A DNA stretch of 64,000 nucleotides from Humulus lupulus (taxonomy: Eukaryota > Streptophyta > Magnoliopsida > Rosales > Cannabaceae), in contig NC_084794.1 in NCBI RefSeq assembly GCF_963169125.1, positions 111,018,358-111,082,357 on the forward strand. Reading direction: 5' to 3'. Below the pieces are notes generated by a model. The model did no database searches, had not been told where the DNA came from, and worked only from the letters and a program-made list of their open reading frames with translations. Positions 33,461 to 44,324 of this stretch are shown here, in pieces (the first letter of the stretch is position 1; each line of letters opens with the position of its first letter). A program made the translations under genes and the position numbers.

Positions 33461-34587
33461 ACCTAAGAATGCGTCAGAGGTTTGTAGGCTATTATCAGAG
33501 GTTTGTAGAAGGATTTTCTAAGATAGCCACTCTGCTTACTAATCTGGCCCGAAAACAACAAAGGTTCAACTGGACGGATAGGTGTGAAGAAAGTTTCCAG
33601 TTGCTTACAGATAAGCTATGCTCAGCACCAGTACTTTATGTACCGACACCCAACGATAAGTTTGTAGTCTACAGTGATGCGTCGAAGCAAGGTTTTTAGT
33701 TGTGTGCTAATGCATAATGACAAGGTAATAGCCTACGCCTCAAGGCAGCTGAAGGAATACGAGTAACACTATCCAACACACGATATGGAGTTGGCAACAG
33801 TGATCTTTGCATTGAAAATCTGGCGCCATTATCTTTATGGAGAATGATGTGAGATTTATACGGACCACAAAAGCTTAAAGTATTTCTTCACGCAGAAGGA
33901 GCTCAACATGAGGCAGGGCAGGTGGCTAGAACTAGTGAAGGATTATGACTACGAAATTCTATACCACCCGAGAAAGGAAAATGTAGTTGCTGATGCGCTA
34001 AGTAGGAAAAGTTATGGAAGTCTAGTAGCATTAGTCGGAATAGAAAAGTCGCTACAGCAAGAACTAATCAATGTCGAAATAGAATTAGTAATTGGTAAAC
34101 TGGCTAACTTATCCATCCAGTCAAGTCTGTTAGATGATATACGGATCGGGAAAGGGCATGATGACACATTAGCATCTCACATAGCTGCAGTTAAAGAAGG
34201 AAATGCCATAGATTTCTCAATATATGGGTAGGGGTTCTTGAGATATAAGGATCGGGTATGCGTGCCTAATGATCAAGGGATTATGATGAAGATTTTAGAA
34301 GAAGCGCACAATACCCCATACTCAGTTCACCCAGGGTCAGCAAAGATGACTCATGACCTTAAGGCGTTGTATTGGTGGCCAAGAATGAAGAAAGATGTAG
34401 CGGAGTATGTGTCTAAATGCTTAGTATGCCAACAAGTGAAAGCAGAACATCAGCGGCCTGCAGGCTTATTGCAACCGCTTAGTATTCCAGAATGTAAGTG
34501 GGAAGACATAGCCACGAATTTCATGACAGGACTACCACGAACATATAAGCAACACGACTTGGCTTGGGTAGTATTAGATAGACTAAC
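33461..34587 (+). pseudogene. pol: RNase H and truncated integrase of element B
   Basis: RNase H wording: FNWTDRCEESFQLLTDKL, VVYSDASKQGF with a catalytic Asp, then [10 protein letters not shown] and VFALKIWRHYLYG in other frames. A linker ([16 protein letters not shown]) leads to the integrase zinc finger at about 34318-34440 (H-P-G, then CLVCQQVKAEHQRPAGLLQP) and the first part of the core (WEDIATNFMTGLPRT). The first catalytic Asp position reads Asn in TNFMTG. Homology ends after DRLT at about 34587, where leader sequence of the minus-strand element begins. Confidence 0.8.
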
Positions 34588-34651
34588 AGTGAATGTACAT
34601 ATCCAGCCGGTCTTCAGGAACCCTTAAACCTAGGACGCTCTGATACCAAAT
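34588..34651 (-). other. Leader/PBS remnant beyond the left LTR of element A
   Basis: These 64 bases match 41954-42017, the leader and PBS next to the other LTR of the same element, with few differences. On the minus strand the piece begins TTTGGTATCAGAGCG and so includes a primer binding site. A normal 3' LTR would be followed by host DNA. The join to element B lies in a short similarity (CTAACAG against CTAGCAG). Confidence 0.7.
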
Positions 34652-36955
34652 TGTAACGCCCTGGATAGCCAAGACAGCTACACTGTGTACTTATAAAGGT
34701 GCAAGACTTGCTAATCAAGTCATTTAGTTAAAAACGTGTTTGCTAAAATCATTAATGTGCTAGGGTTAAAAGGTTTTAATCTCAAAGATACTTTTCATAT
34801 AACTAAATATTTTTACACACATGGGATCACAAAAAGGAACAACGTTTAAAAGTTGGTTTACAAAATTTCCAAAGCATAAACAACTGCTAGCCATTTTAAA
34901 GGCAAAACAGGTGTTTATGGTTTTCCTGTCCCTGTCTCCCCTCAACCGTGGCGGCTGAGCAACTATTCATGTACATTCAGCTCCCAGAGCTCTCCAAATC
35001 AGGGCTGGTCAAGCTTGCCCTTGCCTTTACTTGCACCACGAAGCACCTGTGACCTAAGGCCCATCAAGAAAGCGTAACATCATAACACAAGTACTGATAA
35101 TAAGCATAAACTCTTTAAGCATGTCTAAACATTTAGCAATCCCTAATAAACATACAACTCATTGACATAAATATGAATTCACAAGCTAACAATTAGCCAT
35201 TCAACATATCATATTCGACAATCAACCACAACAACCAGATTACACAATAAATAGGGTCAACACCCTTAGGTCGCACCCTCTATTTACCCCGCTGACTTCG
35301 GCCTGCTTAAACCGAGCTCAGTGCATAGTAAGCTATGCTCAGCCATCAATGGCCGAGCCGCGCCTTGTGCGCTAATGTAAACTATGGCACTCTTAGGTCG
35401 TTTTCTACTATTTGCATGGCATAATACCATCTTCCATAAAGCATACAAAATAGGGAACCCTTAGTCCCTTTTATGAATCCACAGCCGGGTGCAGCTTTCT
35501 TACCTTTAATTTCCAAACGCTTTGATTACGATAAATGCCCCTTGAGCACGATCCATCTCCCGAGCCCTAGCCTTTACCTAGCCACAAACAAGATAAAGGA
35601 TTCCATTAATATTCGAATAAAGGTTTCTAGGTGAAGTTCTAGCTTCCGGGACATCAAATTCCACCAAGCACGGTGGTGGAATCGATCCCGAGCACCCTAG
35701 GTTAGGTTCCTGCGCTTAAAACCTTCAAACAACCAAAAATGCCCTTAAAGGCCACGACCCTAAAAACCTGCACCGTGGCCCGCCCCCTAAAACAGAGGCT
35801 AGGCCTCTCTGATCACAAACATGTGCCGCGGCCTTGCCCTGTGGCGCCGCAGCGCCTCCATACCACAGAGCCTCCTTGGATCTTCTTTGCTCCGCAGGGC
35901 CACGACACTCTAGAACAGAGCCGCGGCCCAACCCTTCATGCTCAGAAAATCCACCATTTTTAACACCCCAACCTTGCTCAAAACCACCCCAAACCATCCT
36001 AATTCCAAAACCCATTGATCACAAAACTTCTAACATGATTCTAGCAACATAATCCAGCAAAAACCTAACTTAGAAACTCATTAAAGTCCCATTTTAATTT
36101 CTGAAACCCAGAAGCTCAAGAACATAAAAATCAGCTATGAAACACCAGAATTCAACCATTAGATCATAAATTCAAGCTTACCTCCACTGTAGAACCACTT
36201 CTCTAAGCAAATTATGAGCTAACTCCCAAGCTTTCTGCCTTAATTCAGCCTTGAAGTTAAGAACCTAAAAACCCTTAAATTTCATCCCAAAAACCTCATA
36301 ATAAACAGATCAAAAATGAAATTCAGTGCTTACCTTAGTTTCTAGTTTGATTCCCTAGCTTCCACTGAGTTAATCCTCCAATTCCTCAGCTCAAATCCCT
36401 GAATTCCCCGCCAAATCCCCTTAGTTTCAGTGGTTTCCTTGGGAGAGAAGAAGAAAGAAGGAGAGAGAAAGGCAGAGGGTCGGTTCATTAAGTTTCCACT
36501 ATTTTCCTAAGTTTTATCTATCTATCCTCAAGCAATTAAACCAATCCCGAGGCTTGGGGTACCAGAAACGTCCCTGAGGGAAAAATGGTAAAATTTCCAC
36601 AATATTCCCGCGTAAACTTCATAACCTCAAATATATCTCCAATTATTTATTTCCATGACCCGATAACCCAAATAATCATCTAGTACCCGAAATACCCTCT
36701 TGACTTGCCCTAAGTCAAATATTAGGCCCCGTTGTGACTTTCCTGCTAACTAGCTCCCTAGGATCGCCTCAAGTATCATGTTGCAGATTTACCCACATAA
36801 TAATGTAGTTCTCACAAATATAACATATAATCATACAAGCTTGCTTATCGTAAAATCATGTATTTAAACTAATAAATTCATGCACAAACCAATTATGCCC
36901 TCCCAGCACACTAATCAAGGCCCTTAAGCCGAATTAGTGATTTTGGGTCGTTACA
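34652..36955 (-). repeat. 3' LTR of chromovirus A
   Basis: From TGTAACGCCCTGG to GGGTCGTTACA on the plus strand. Near identity with 42018-44322 (long stretches around 36050-36590 and 43415-43955 match base for base) points to a young insertion. Confidence 0.92.
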
Positions 36956-36972
36956 ACTATCCCCTCCTACTG
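36956..36972 (-). other. Polypurine tract of chromovirus A
   Basis: Minus strand CAGTAGGAGGGGATAGT next to the LTR start TGTAACG. Confidence 0.7.
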
Positions 36973-36991
36973 AGAATATCGTCCTTGAAAT

Positions 36992-37371
36992 TTACCTGAA
37001 TAGCTCGGGATACTGATCCCGCATCTCCATCTCTAGCTCCCAGGTCGCTTCCTCGACCTTACTATTTCTCCACAACACTTTAACTAATAGAATCGTCTTA
37101 TTCCGTAGAACTTTATCCTTCCGGTCCAAAATCTGAACCGGTCACTCCTCATAGGACAAATCTCTCTGTAACTCTGAGTCCTCATACTTCAATACATGTG
37201 TCGGATCTGAGACATACTTTTGCAACATAGATACATGGAATACATTATGAACTCCTGACAACGACAGTGGCAAGGCCAACCTGTAAGCCACCTGTCCAAT
37301 CCTTTCTAGAATCTCGAAAGGTCTGACAAATCGAGGGCTCAGCTTGCCCTTTACTCTGAATCTTCTCACCC
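36992..37371 (-). pseudogene. pol: Integrase C-terminus and chromodomain of chromovirus A
   Basis: The frame from 37369 reads KGKLSPRFVRPFEILERIGQ, then VAYRLALPLSLSGVHNVFHV, the conserved integrase tail. After an in-frame TGA at 37142 it continues PVQILDRKDKVLRNK, then LLVKVLWRNSKVEEATWELE and ends at a TAA at 36992. This final part is the chromodomain-like module of Tekay/Del elements; chromodomains can steer integration to marked chromatin. The aromatic cage is incomplete, as is common in plant chromoviruses (type II). Confidence 0.8.
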
Positions 37372-38480
37372 CTCGTAGTGGTGAAACTCACAGAAACTTG
37401 TCATCCCCAACCTGAAACACCACGCCTCTACACCTAGGATCAGCATAGCTTTTCTGTCTACTCTGTGATGCAAGCATTTTGGCTCGGATCCTCTCAATAG
37501 CTTCATTTGTCTTCTGAACATGTCTGGCCCCAAGTATTTTCTCTCACCCATCTCATCCCAATGAATGGGCGATCTACACTTTCTCCCATATAGCATCTCA
37601 TAAGGAGCCATTCCAATCGTGGACTGGTAACTGTTGTTATATGAAAATTTGATCAATGGGATATACTTACTCCAAGATCCCTCGAAATCAATCACACACA
37701 CCCTAAGCATATCCTCCAATGCTTGAATCATCCTCTCAGACTGTCCATCAGTCTGAGGATGAAAGGTTGTGCTAAACTTCTATTGAGTCCCATAGCTCTC
37801 TGTAGAGCTCCCTAGAACTTGGAGGTAAAGATAGGGTCTCAATCAGATACAATGGACTTAGGAACCCCATGGAGATGAACTATCTCCCTCACATACAACT
37901 CTGCATATTGTTCCACTGTGTAAGTCGACTTCACTGACAGAAAATGGGCTGACTTGGTATATCTGTCCACTATCACCCACACTGAGTCATGAAGTCTCAC
38001 TGTCCTCGGTAGACCACCCATGAAATCCATTGTAATGTCTTCCCACTTCCACTATGGGATACCTAAAGGCTAAAGTAACCCTACTGGTCGCTAATGCTCA
38101 GCCTTCACCTGCTGACATATCAAACATCTGGCCACATACTCTACCACATCCTTCTTCATCTCGGGCCACCAATATAATGTCCGTAGATCTTGATACATCT
38201 TTGTGGTACCCAGATGAAGTGAGTATGGCGTAGTGTGGGACTCATCTAGTATCTCTCATCTGATCTCCTCATCTGCCGGAACACAAATTCGCCCCTGATA
38301 TCGAAGCATAACAGCCTCAGAAATAGAATAATCCTTAGCTACTCCTGTTAAGACATTCTGTCGAACTTCCTGTAGCTGTGCGTCTACCGACTGACCCTCC
38401 TTGATCCATTCTAGCAGGGTCGACTGCAAGGTAATATTGGCTAACCGGCCTACCACCAGCTCTATTTTCGCCTTGGTCAT
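37366..38480 (-). pseudogene. pol: Integrase zinc finger and core of chromovirus A
   Basis: Upstream linker VVGRLANITLQSTLLEWIKE, then the zinc finger (H...LYWWPEMKKDVVEYVARCLI, CQQVKAEH). The catalytic core follows: TMDFMGGLPRT carries the first Asp, GVPKSIVSD carries the second, and FHPQTDGQSERMIQ carries the Glu. A stop falls just after the second Asp (near 37839), and there are others near 38100 and 37800. The rest (WSKYIPLIKFSYNNSYQSTI, APYEMLYGRKCRSP) is well kept. The enzyme inserts the DNA copy into the genome. Confidence 0.85.
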
Positions 38481-39144
38481 ATCATCGGCTAACTCTCTAG
38501 AGATCTAAACAGAACTAAATAACTGCCCCGAGCCCCTTCGGCTCAATGCATCTGCCACAACATTGGCTTTCCCTGGGTGGTAAAGTATGTCACAATCATA
38601 ATCCTTAACCAACTCCAACCAATGGCTTTGCCTCGTTCAGATCCTTCTGGGTGAAGAAATACTTCAAATTCTTATGGTCAGTATATATCTCACACTTCTC
38701 CCCCATATAGATAATGCCGCCAAACCTTCAGTGCGAATACCATTGTTGCCAGCTCCAAATCATGGGTAGGATACCGCTGTTCATACTCCTTAAGCTGCCG
38801 TGATGCATAAGCTATAACCTTCTCATTCTGCATCAACACACAGCCAAACCCATCCTCGATGCATCGCAGTATACTACTAACTTTCCTTCTTCCGAAGGAA
38901 GACTCAGAACAGGTGCAGTAACAAATTGTTGCTTCAATTCTTGGAAACTGTGTTCGCACTTCTCTGACCAAATGAACTTCTAGTTCTTCCGTGTCAACTC
39001 TGTCATTGGTGAAGCAAAGTTCAAGAATCCTTCTACAAACTGCCTGTAATAACCTGCTAACCCGAGGAAACTCCGCACCTCCGAGGCATTCCTTGGCCTC
39101 GGCCAATCTCTCACTTCCACCATGGATGAATCCACCTTAATACC
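38481..39144 (-). pseudogene. pol: RNase H of chromovirus A
   Basis: Starts with [17 protein letters not shown] wording just after the RT frame. The piece 39106-38690 goes on, through frameshifts, to the tail [20 protein letters not shown] and [20 protein letters not shown]. Near 38690 [20 protein letters not shown] gives the last RNase H block before a frameshift leads to integrase. Not functional as it stands. Confidence 0.8.
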
Positions 39145-40494
39145 TTATGCGCCAACTATATGCCCAAGAAAATTCACCTCCGGCAACCAAAACCCACACT
39201 TAAACTTGGCATATAACTGATGCTCCCTTAATCTCTGTAAGACCTGTCGAAGATCTCGCTCGTGCTCTGCCTCTGAACTGAAGTACACTAAGATGTCATC
39301 GATGAAGACAATGACGAACTGATCCAAGAAGTCATTGAACACCCTGTTCATCAGATCCATGAAAGCTGCCGGGGTATTGGTCAAACCAAAAGACATGACC
39401 AAAAACTCATAGTGCCCATATCGCGTTCGGAAGGTCGTCTTCGGTATGTCCTCGTCCTTGATCCTCAGCTGGTGATAACTAGATCGAAGATCAATCTTTG
39501 AGAACGCTGTCTTTCCCTGCAGCTGATCGAACAAATCATCAATCCTTGGTAGAGGATACTTATTCTTAACGGTCAATTTGTTCAATTCCCTGTAGTCTAT
39601 ACACATTCTCAGAGTCCTGTCCTTCTTCTTAACAAACAAAACTGGAGCGCCCCATGGGGAGTAGCTAGGCCTGATGAATCCCAAATCCAAAAGTTCTTGC
39701 AGTTGTATCTTCAACTCCTTTAACTCTGCTGGTGCCATCCTATATGGTGCCCTTGATACTTGTTCTGTCCCCGGTGCTAACTCAATAACAAATTGAATCT
39801 CCCTGCACGGCGGCAATCCTGGTAACTCATCAGGGAATACATCTAAGAACTCACAAACCACCCTGGTCTCTTTCGGCCCTGCTGGCATCATCCTGGTAGT
39901 GTCCACTACACTAGCCAGAAAACCTATACATCCATCCTGTAACAAGTGTCTGGCTCTCAATGCAAATATCATGGGTACGCGGGGTCCGCATACAGCACCC
40001 ACGAAAACAAAAGGATCCTTGCCCTTAGGCTCAAAAGTCACCATCTTCTTCCTGCAGTCAATAGTAGCCCCATACCTGACCAGCCAATCCATTCCTAGGA
40101 TCATGTCAAAATCCTCCATGTCTAACTCAATCAAGTCAACTGAAAGCTCCATGCTATCAACCATCACTAGCAGTGCCATGATCCACCTCCAAGAAACTAC
40201 CAGTTCCCTAGTAGGCAATAAAGTCACAGACCTCGCAGTCCGATACTCACTAGGTCTACACAGTCTATCAATCACTTTACTAGAAACAAATGAATGTGTA
40301 GCACCAAAATCAATCAATACATAAAAAGGAGAGCCAGCGCTAGAAAGTTGACCTGTCACTACCGAGGGACTAGCCTCGGCCTCTGCCTGTGTCAAAGTGA
40401 ACACTCGAGCTGAAGTCAAGCTGTCCACCTTTCCTACTTCCCCCTTCTTCACTGTTGGGTAATCCTTCTTGAGGTGCCCCACCGTTCCACACAC
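39145..40494 (-). pseudogene. pol: Zinc knuckle, protease and reverse transcriptase of chromovirus A
   Basis: Unbroken for 449 codons. The knuckle [14 protein letters not shown] (40503-40462) has Tyr in place of the last Cys. The protease motif reads [13 protein letters not shown] where Asp-Ser/Thr-Gly is expected, so the active site is altered. RT follows in order: [97 protein letters not shown], and the catalytic [11 protein letters not shown] with both aspartates. It ends at [11 protein letters not shown] itself looks intact, but the flanking domains are broken. Confidence 0.88.
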
Positions 40495-41533
40495 ATAGCA
40501 AGCCTTGGCCCAATATTCACCCTGATGGCGTCTTCTACACCTCGGGCACTCCGGATAACTCCTCCATGGCTCACTGCCACCCTGACGGCCGCCCTGACCA
40601 CCCTGACCATTCCTATCAGGACCAGCAGCGGTCGAAGTGTCAAGAGTCTATCTCTTGAAATCACTGGGGCCTCCGCCCCTACCTGACCCAGAATAAGGAG
40701 GGACCACTCTGGGACCCTCCCGCCTTACTGCACTTTCCCTCCAGATCTTATTCTCCGCTTCCTTAGTGGTAAGAGCCTTCTCCACTGCCTGGGCATAAGT
40801 TGTCTCCCCAGGAACTGTCGTAATCCTCACATCTCAGGCTATAATAGCATTAAGCCCTCGAATAAACCTGTCTTGCCTAGCTGCATCTGTAGGCACAAGG
40901 TCTGGTGCAAACTTCGCGAGTCTGTCAGACTTCAGGGCATACTCAGTAACTGTCATGTTGCCCTGCACCAAACCCACAAACTCATTAACTTTTGCTGCCC
41001 GGATGGCAACATTGTAATATTTTTGGCTGAACAAGTCTTTAAATCCTTCCCAACTCAAGATAGTGATGTCCCTGGTCTGTGAGGCCACTTCCCACTAGAT
41101 GCGGCCGTCCTCTCTCAACATATATGTGGCACAAGCCACTCTGTCATGTCCCTCTATCCTCATGAAGTCCAGGATAGTAGTAATCATAGTCAGCCATTTC
41201 TCGGCCTTCAATGGATCAGGTCCTCCCTCAAAAATTAGGGGTTGTTGCTTCCTGAACCGCTCATATAACGGCTCCCACCTGTTCCCCCCCCCCCCCCCCC
41301 TCTCCTGGTTGAGTAACTGGTGCCACTACAGGTGAAGAAATAGGTGCAGCACTCCTTGCTGGAGCCTGCTATCGCAGAAGATGAATCTGTTCATCTCGAC
41401 TCTAAAGTCGTGCTTGCATATCTGCCATAAGTTGCTGCCAGTTCTCAGGGACTGGCGGAGGATTCTGGCCCTGGTCATCACCTCCGCTCCCAGACCTAGT
41501 GCCGGCTAGTCGCGTAGATTTTCTTGGACACAT
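40495..41533 (-). pseudogene. gag: Gag of chromovirus A
   Basis: The likely start is the ATG at 41533 (MCPRKSTRLAGTRSGSGG). A Gly-rich linker contains a 17-base C run (41284-41300, G on the coding strand), which makes frameshifts likely. The capsid part reads WEPLYERFRKQQPLIFEGGP then ADKW-like wording, DGRI-stop-WEVASQ (TGG to TAG), LSWEGFKDLFSQKYYN, NMTVTEYALKSDRLAKFAPD and RFIRGLNAIIA. A Gly/Arg-rich region and a first CPRCRRRH motif precede the knuckle. Several stops: dead. Confidence 0.8.
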
Positions 41534-42017
41534 AGCTATCCAAGTCAATCTGCAATCAATGACTCGGCAATCAGACCATGATGACAGGGTAAAAGCTTCT
41601 CCCAAAATCCACCAAAGGAACATAACCAATCACAAGCAATCAAGATATAGACATTTATTCACATGCACCGGCATTGCTAATAAGAATGCTCCAACATTTC
41701 CACACAACAGCTAAGATATAAACACGCATCCATACACAATATAGAGTTAATCATTCAAATATTCATCTACATGCACGGCAATGCTAATAAGCATGCCTCC
41801 ATATCTTCACACAGCAGTCAAGGGCCAGACCCTATCAATATCTCATGCTTCCAATTAATTCAATAAATAACAACATTTGTAAGTCATCTCAAGCACACAA
41901 ACAGATAAACACAAATACACATTACCAAACCCTGAATCGAGCTTGTCTCTAGCAGCGAATGAACATATCCAACCGGTCTTCAGGAACCCTTAAACCTAGG
42001 ACACTCTGATACCAAGT
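41534..42017 (-). other. 5' leader and primer binding site of chromovirus A
   Basis: Non-coding leader between gag and the LTR. Next to the LTR, the minus strand reads CTTGGTATCAGAGTGTCC, so the PBS is TGGTATCAGAG at about 42006-42016. No extra ORF is present, unlike element B. Confidence 0.75.
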
Positions 42018-44322
42018 TGTAACGCCCTGGATAGCCAAGACCGCTACACTGTGTACTTATAAAGGTGCAAGACTTGCTAATCAAGTCATTTAGTTAAAAG
42101 CGTGTTTGCTAAAATCATTAATGTGCTAGGGTTAAAAGGTTTTGGTCTCAAAGATACTTTTCATATAACTAAATATTTTTACACACATGGGATCCCAAAA
42201 AGGAACAGCGTTTAAAAGTCGGTTTACAAAATTTCCAAAGCATAAACAACTATTAGCCATTCAAAAGGCAAAATAGGTGTTTATGGTTCTCCTGTCCCTG
42301 TCTCCCCTCAACCGTGGTGGCTGAGCAATTGTTCATGTACATTCAGCTCCTAGAGCTCTCCAAATCAGGCCTGGTCCAGCTTGCCCTTGCCTTTACCTGC
42401 ACCACGAAGCACCCATGAGCCAAGGCCCAGCAAGAAAGCGTAACATCATAACACAAGTACTGATAATAATCATAAACTCTTTAAGCATGTCTAAACATTT
42501 AGCAATCCCTAATAAACATACAACTCATTGACAGAAATATGAATTCACAAGCTAACAATTAGCCATTCAGAACATCATATTCGACAATCAACCACAACAA
42601 CCAGATTACACAATAAATAGGGTCGACACCCTTAGGTCGTACCCTCTGTTTACCCCCACTAACTCCGGCCCTCTTAAACCGAGCTCAGTGCATAATAAGC
42701 TGTCCTCAGCTACCAATGGTCGAGTCGCGCCCTGTGCGCTAATGTAAACTCCGGCACTCTTAGGCCATTTGTCTACTATTTGCATGGCATAATATCGTCC
42801 TCCATAAAGCATACAAAATAGGGAACCCTTAGTCCCTTTATGAATCCACAGTCGGGTGCAGCTTTCTTACCTTTAATTTCCAAACGCTTTGATTACGATA
42901 AATGCCCCTTCAGCACGATCCGTCTCCCGAGCCCTAGCCTTTACCTAGTCATAACCAAGATAAGGGATTCCATTAATATTCGAATAAAGGTTTCTAGATG
43001 AAGTTCTAGCGTCTGGGAAATTGAATTCCACCAAGCACGGTGGTGGAATCGATCTCGAGCACCCTAGGTTAGGTTCCTGCGCTTAAAACCTTCAAACAAC
43101 CAAAAATTCCCTTAAGGGCCGCTGCCCTAAAAACCTGTGCCACTGCCCGCCCCCTAAAACAGAGGCTAGGCCTCTCTGATCACAAACATGTGCTGCGACC
43201 TTGCCCTGTGGCGCCGCAGCGCCTCCATACCACAGAGCCTCCTTGGCTCTTCTTTGCTCCGCAGGGCCACGACACTCTAGAACAGAGCCGCGGCCCAACC
43301 CTTCATGCTCAGAAAATCCACCATTTTTAACATCCCAACCTTGCTCAAAACCACCCCAAACCATCCTAATTCCAAAACCCATTGATCACAAAACTTCTAA
43401 CATGATTCTAGCAACATAATCCAGCAAAAACCTAACTTAGAAACTCATTAAAGTCCCATTTTAATTTCTGAAACCCAGAAGCTCAAGAACATAAAAATCA
43501 GCTATGAAACACCAGAATTCAACCATTAGATCATAAATTCAAGCTTACCTCCACTGTAGAACCACTTCTCTAAGCAAATTATGAGCTAACTCCCAAGCTT
43601 TCTGCCTTAATTCAGCCTTGAAGTTAAGAACCTAAAAACCCTTAAATTTCATCCCAAAAACCTCATAATAAACAGATCAAAAATGAAATTCAGTGCTTAC
43701 CTTAGTTTCTAGTTTGATTCCCTAGCTTCCACTGAGTTAATCCTCCAATTCCTCAGCTCAAATCCCTGAATTCCCCGCCAAATCCCCTTAGTTTCAGTGG
43801 TTTCCTTGGGAGAGAAGAAGAAAGAAGGAGAGAGAAAGGCAGAGGGTCGGTTCATTAAGTTTCCACTATTTTCCTAAGTTTTATCTATCTATCCTCAAGC
43901 AATTAAACCAATCCCGAGGCTTGGGGTACCAGAAACGTCCCTGAGGGAAAAATGGTAAAATTTCCCCAATATTCCTGCCTAAACTTCCTAATCTCAAATA
44001 TATCTCCAATTATTTATTTCCATGACCCGATAACCCAAATAATCATCTAGTACCCGAAATACCCCCTTGACTTGCCCTAAGTCAAATATTAGGCCTCGTT
44101 GTGACTTTCCTGCTAACTAGCTCCCTAGGATCGCCTCAAGTCGCATGCTGCAGATTTACCCACATAATAATGTGGTTCTCACAAATATAACATATAATCA
44201 TACAAGTTTTCTTATCATAAAATCATGTATTTAAACTAATAAATTCACGCACAAACCAATTATGCCCTCCCGGCACACTAATCAAGGCCCTTAAGCCGAA
44301 ATAGTGATTTTGGGTCGTTACA
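42018..44322 (-). repeat. 5' LTR of chromovirus A
   Basis: 2305 bp, almost identical to 34652-36955. Small differences are mostly single C/T or G/A changes. Ends GGGTCGTTACA on the plus strand. Confidence 0.92.
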
Positions 44323-44324
44323 AT

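Larger units (their letters stand above)
34652..44322 (-). mobile_element. Tekay-like chromovirus A, minus strand
   Basis: 9.7 kb with nearly identical LTRs (34652-36955, 2304 bp; 42018-44322, 2305 bp). On the minus strand: LTR, PBS, gag, zinc knuckle, protease, RT, RNase H, integrase, chromodomain, polypurine tract, LTR. This is the best preserved element here: one frame covers 449 codons. It still has stops, frameshifts and a changed protease active site. No target duplication is visible: leader sequence follows the left LTR and two bases separate the right LTR from the 3' LTR of element B. Confidence 0.9.

Noticed and set aside
34647..34656. Possible TSD for chromovirus A (AAAT left, AATT right)
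   Set aside because: The left flank is element leader, not host DNA, so the similarity is not meaningful.
35725..36052. ORFs in the chromovirus A LTR, repeated at 43092-43419
   Set aside because: They recur only because the LTRs are duplicates, and they lie in non-coding U3/R sequence.
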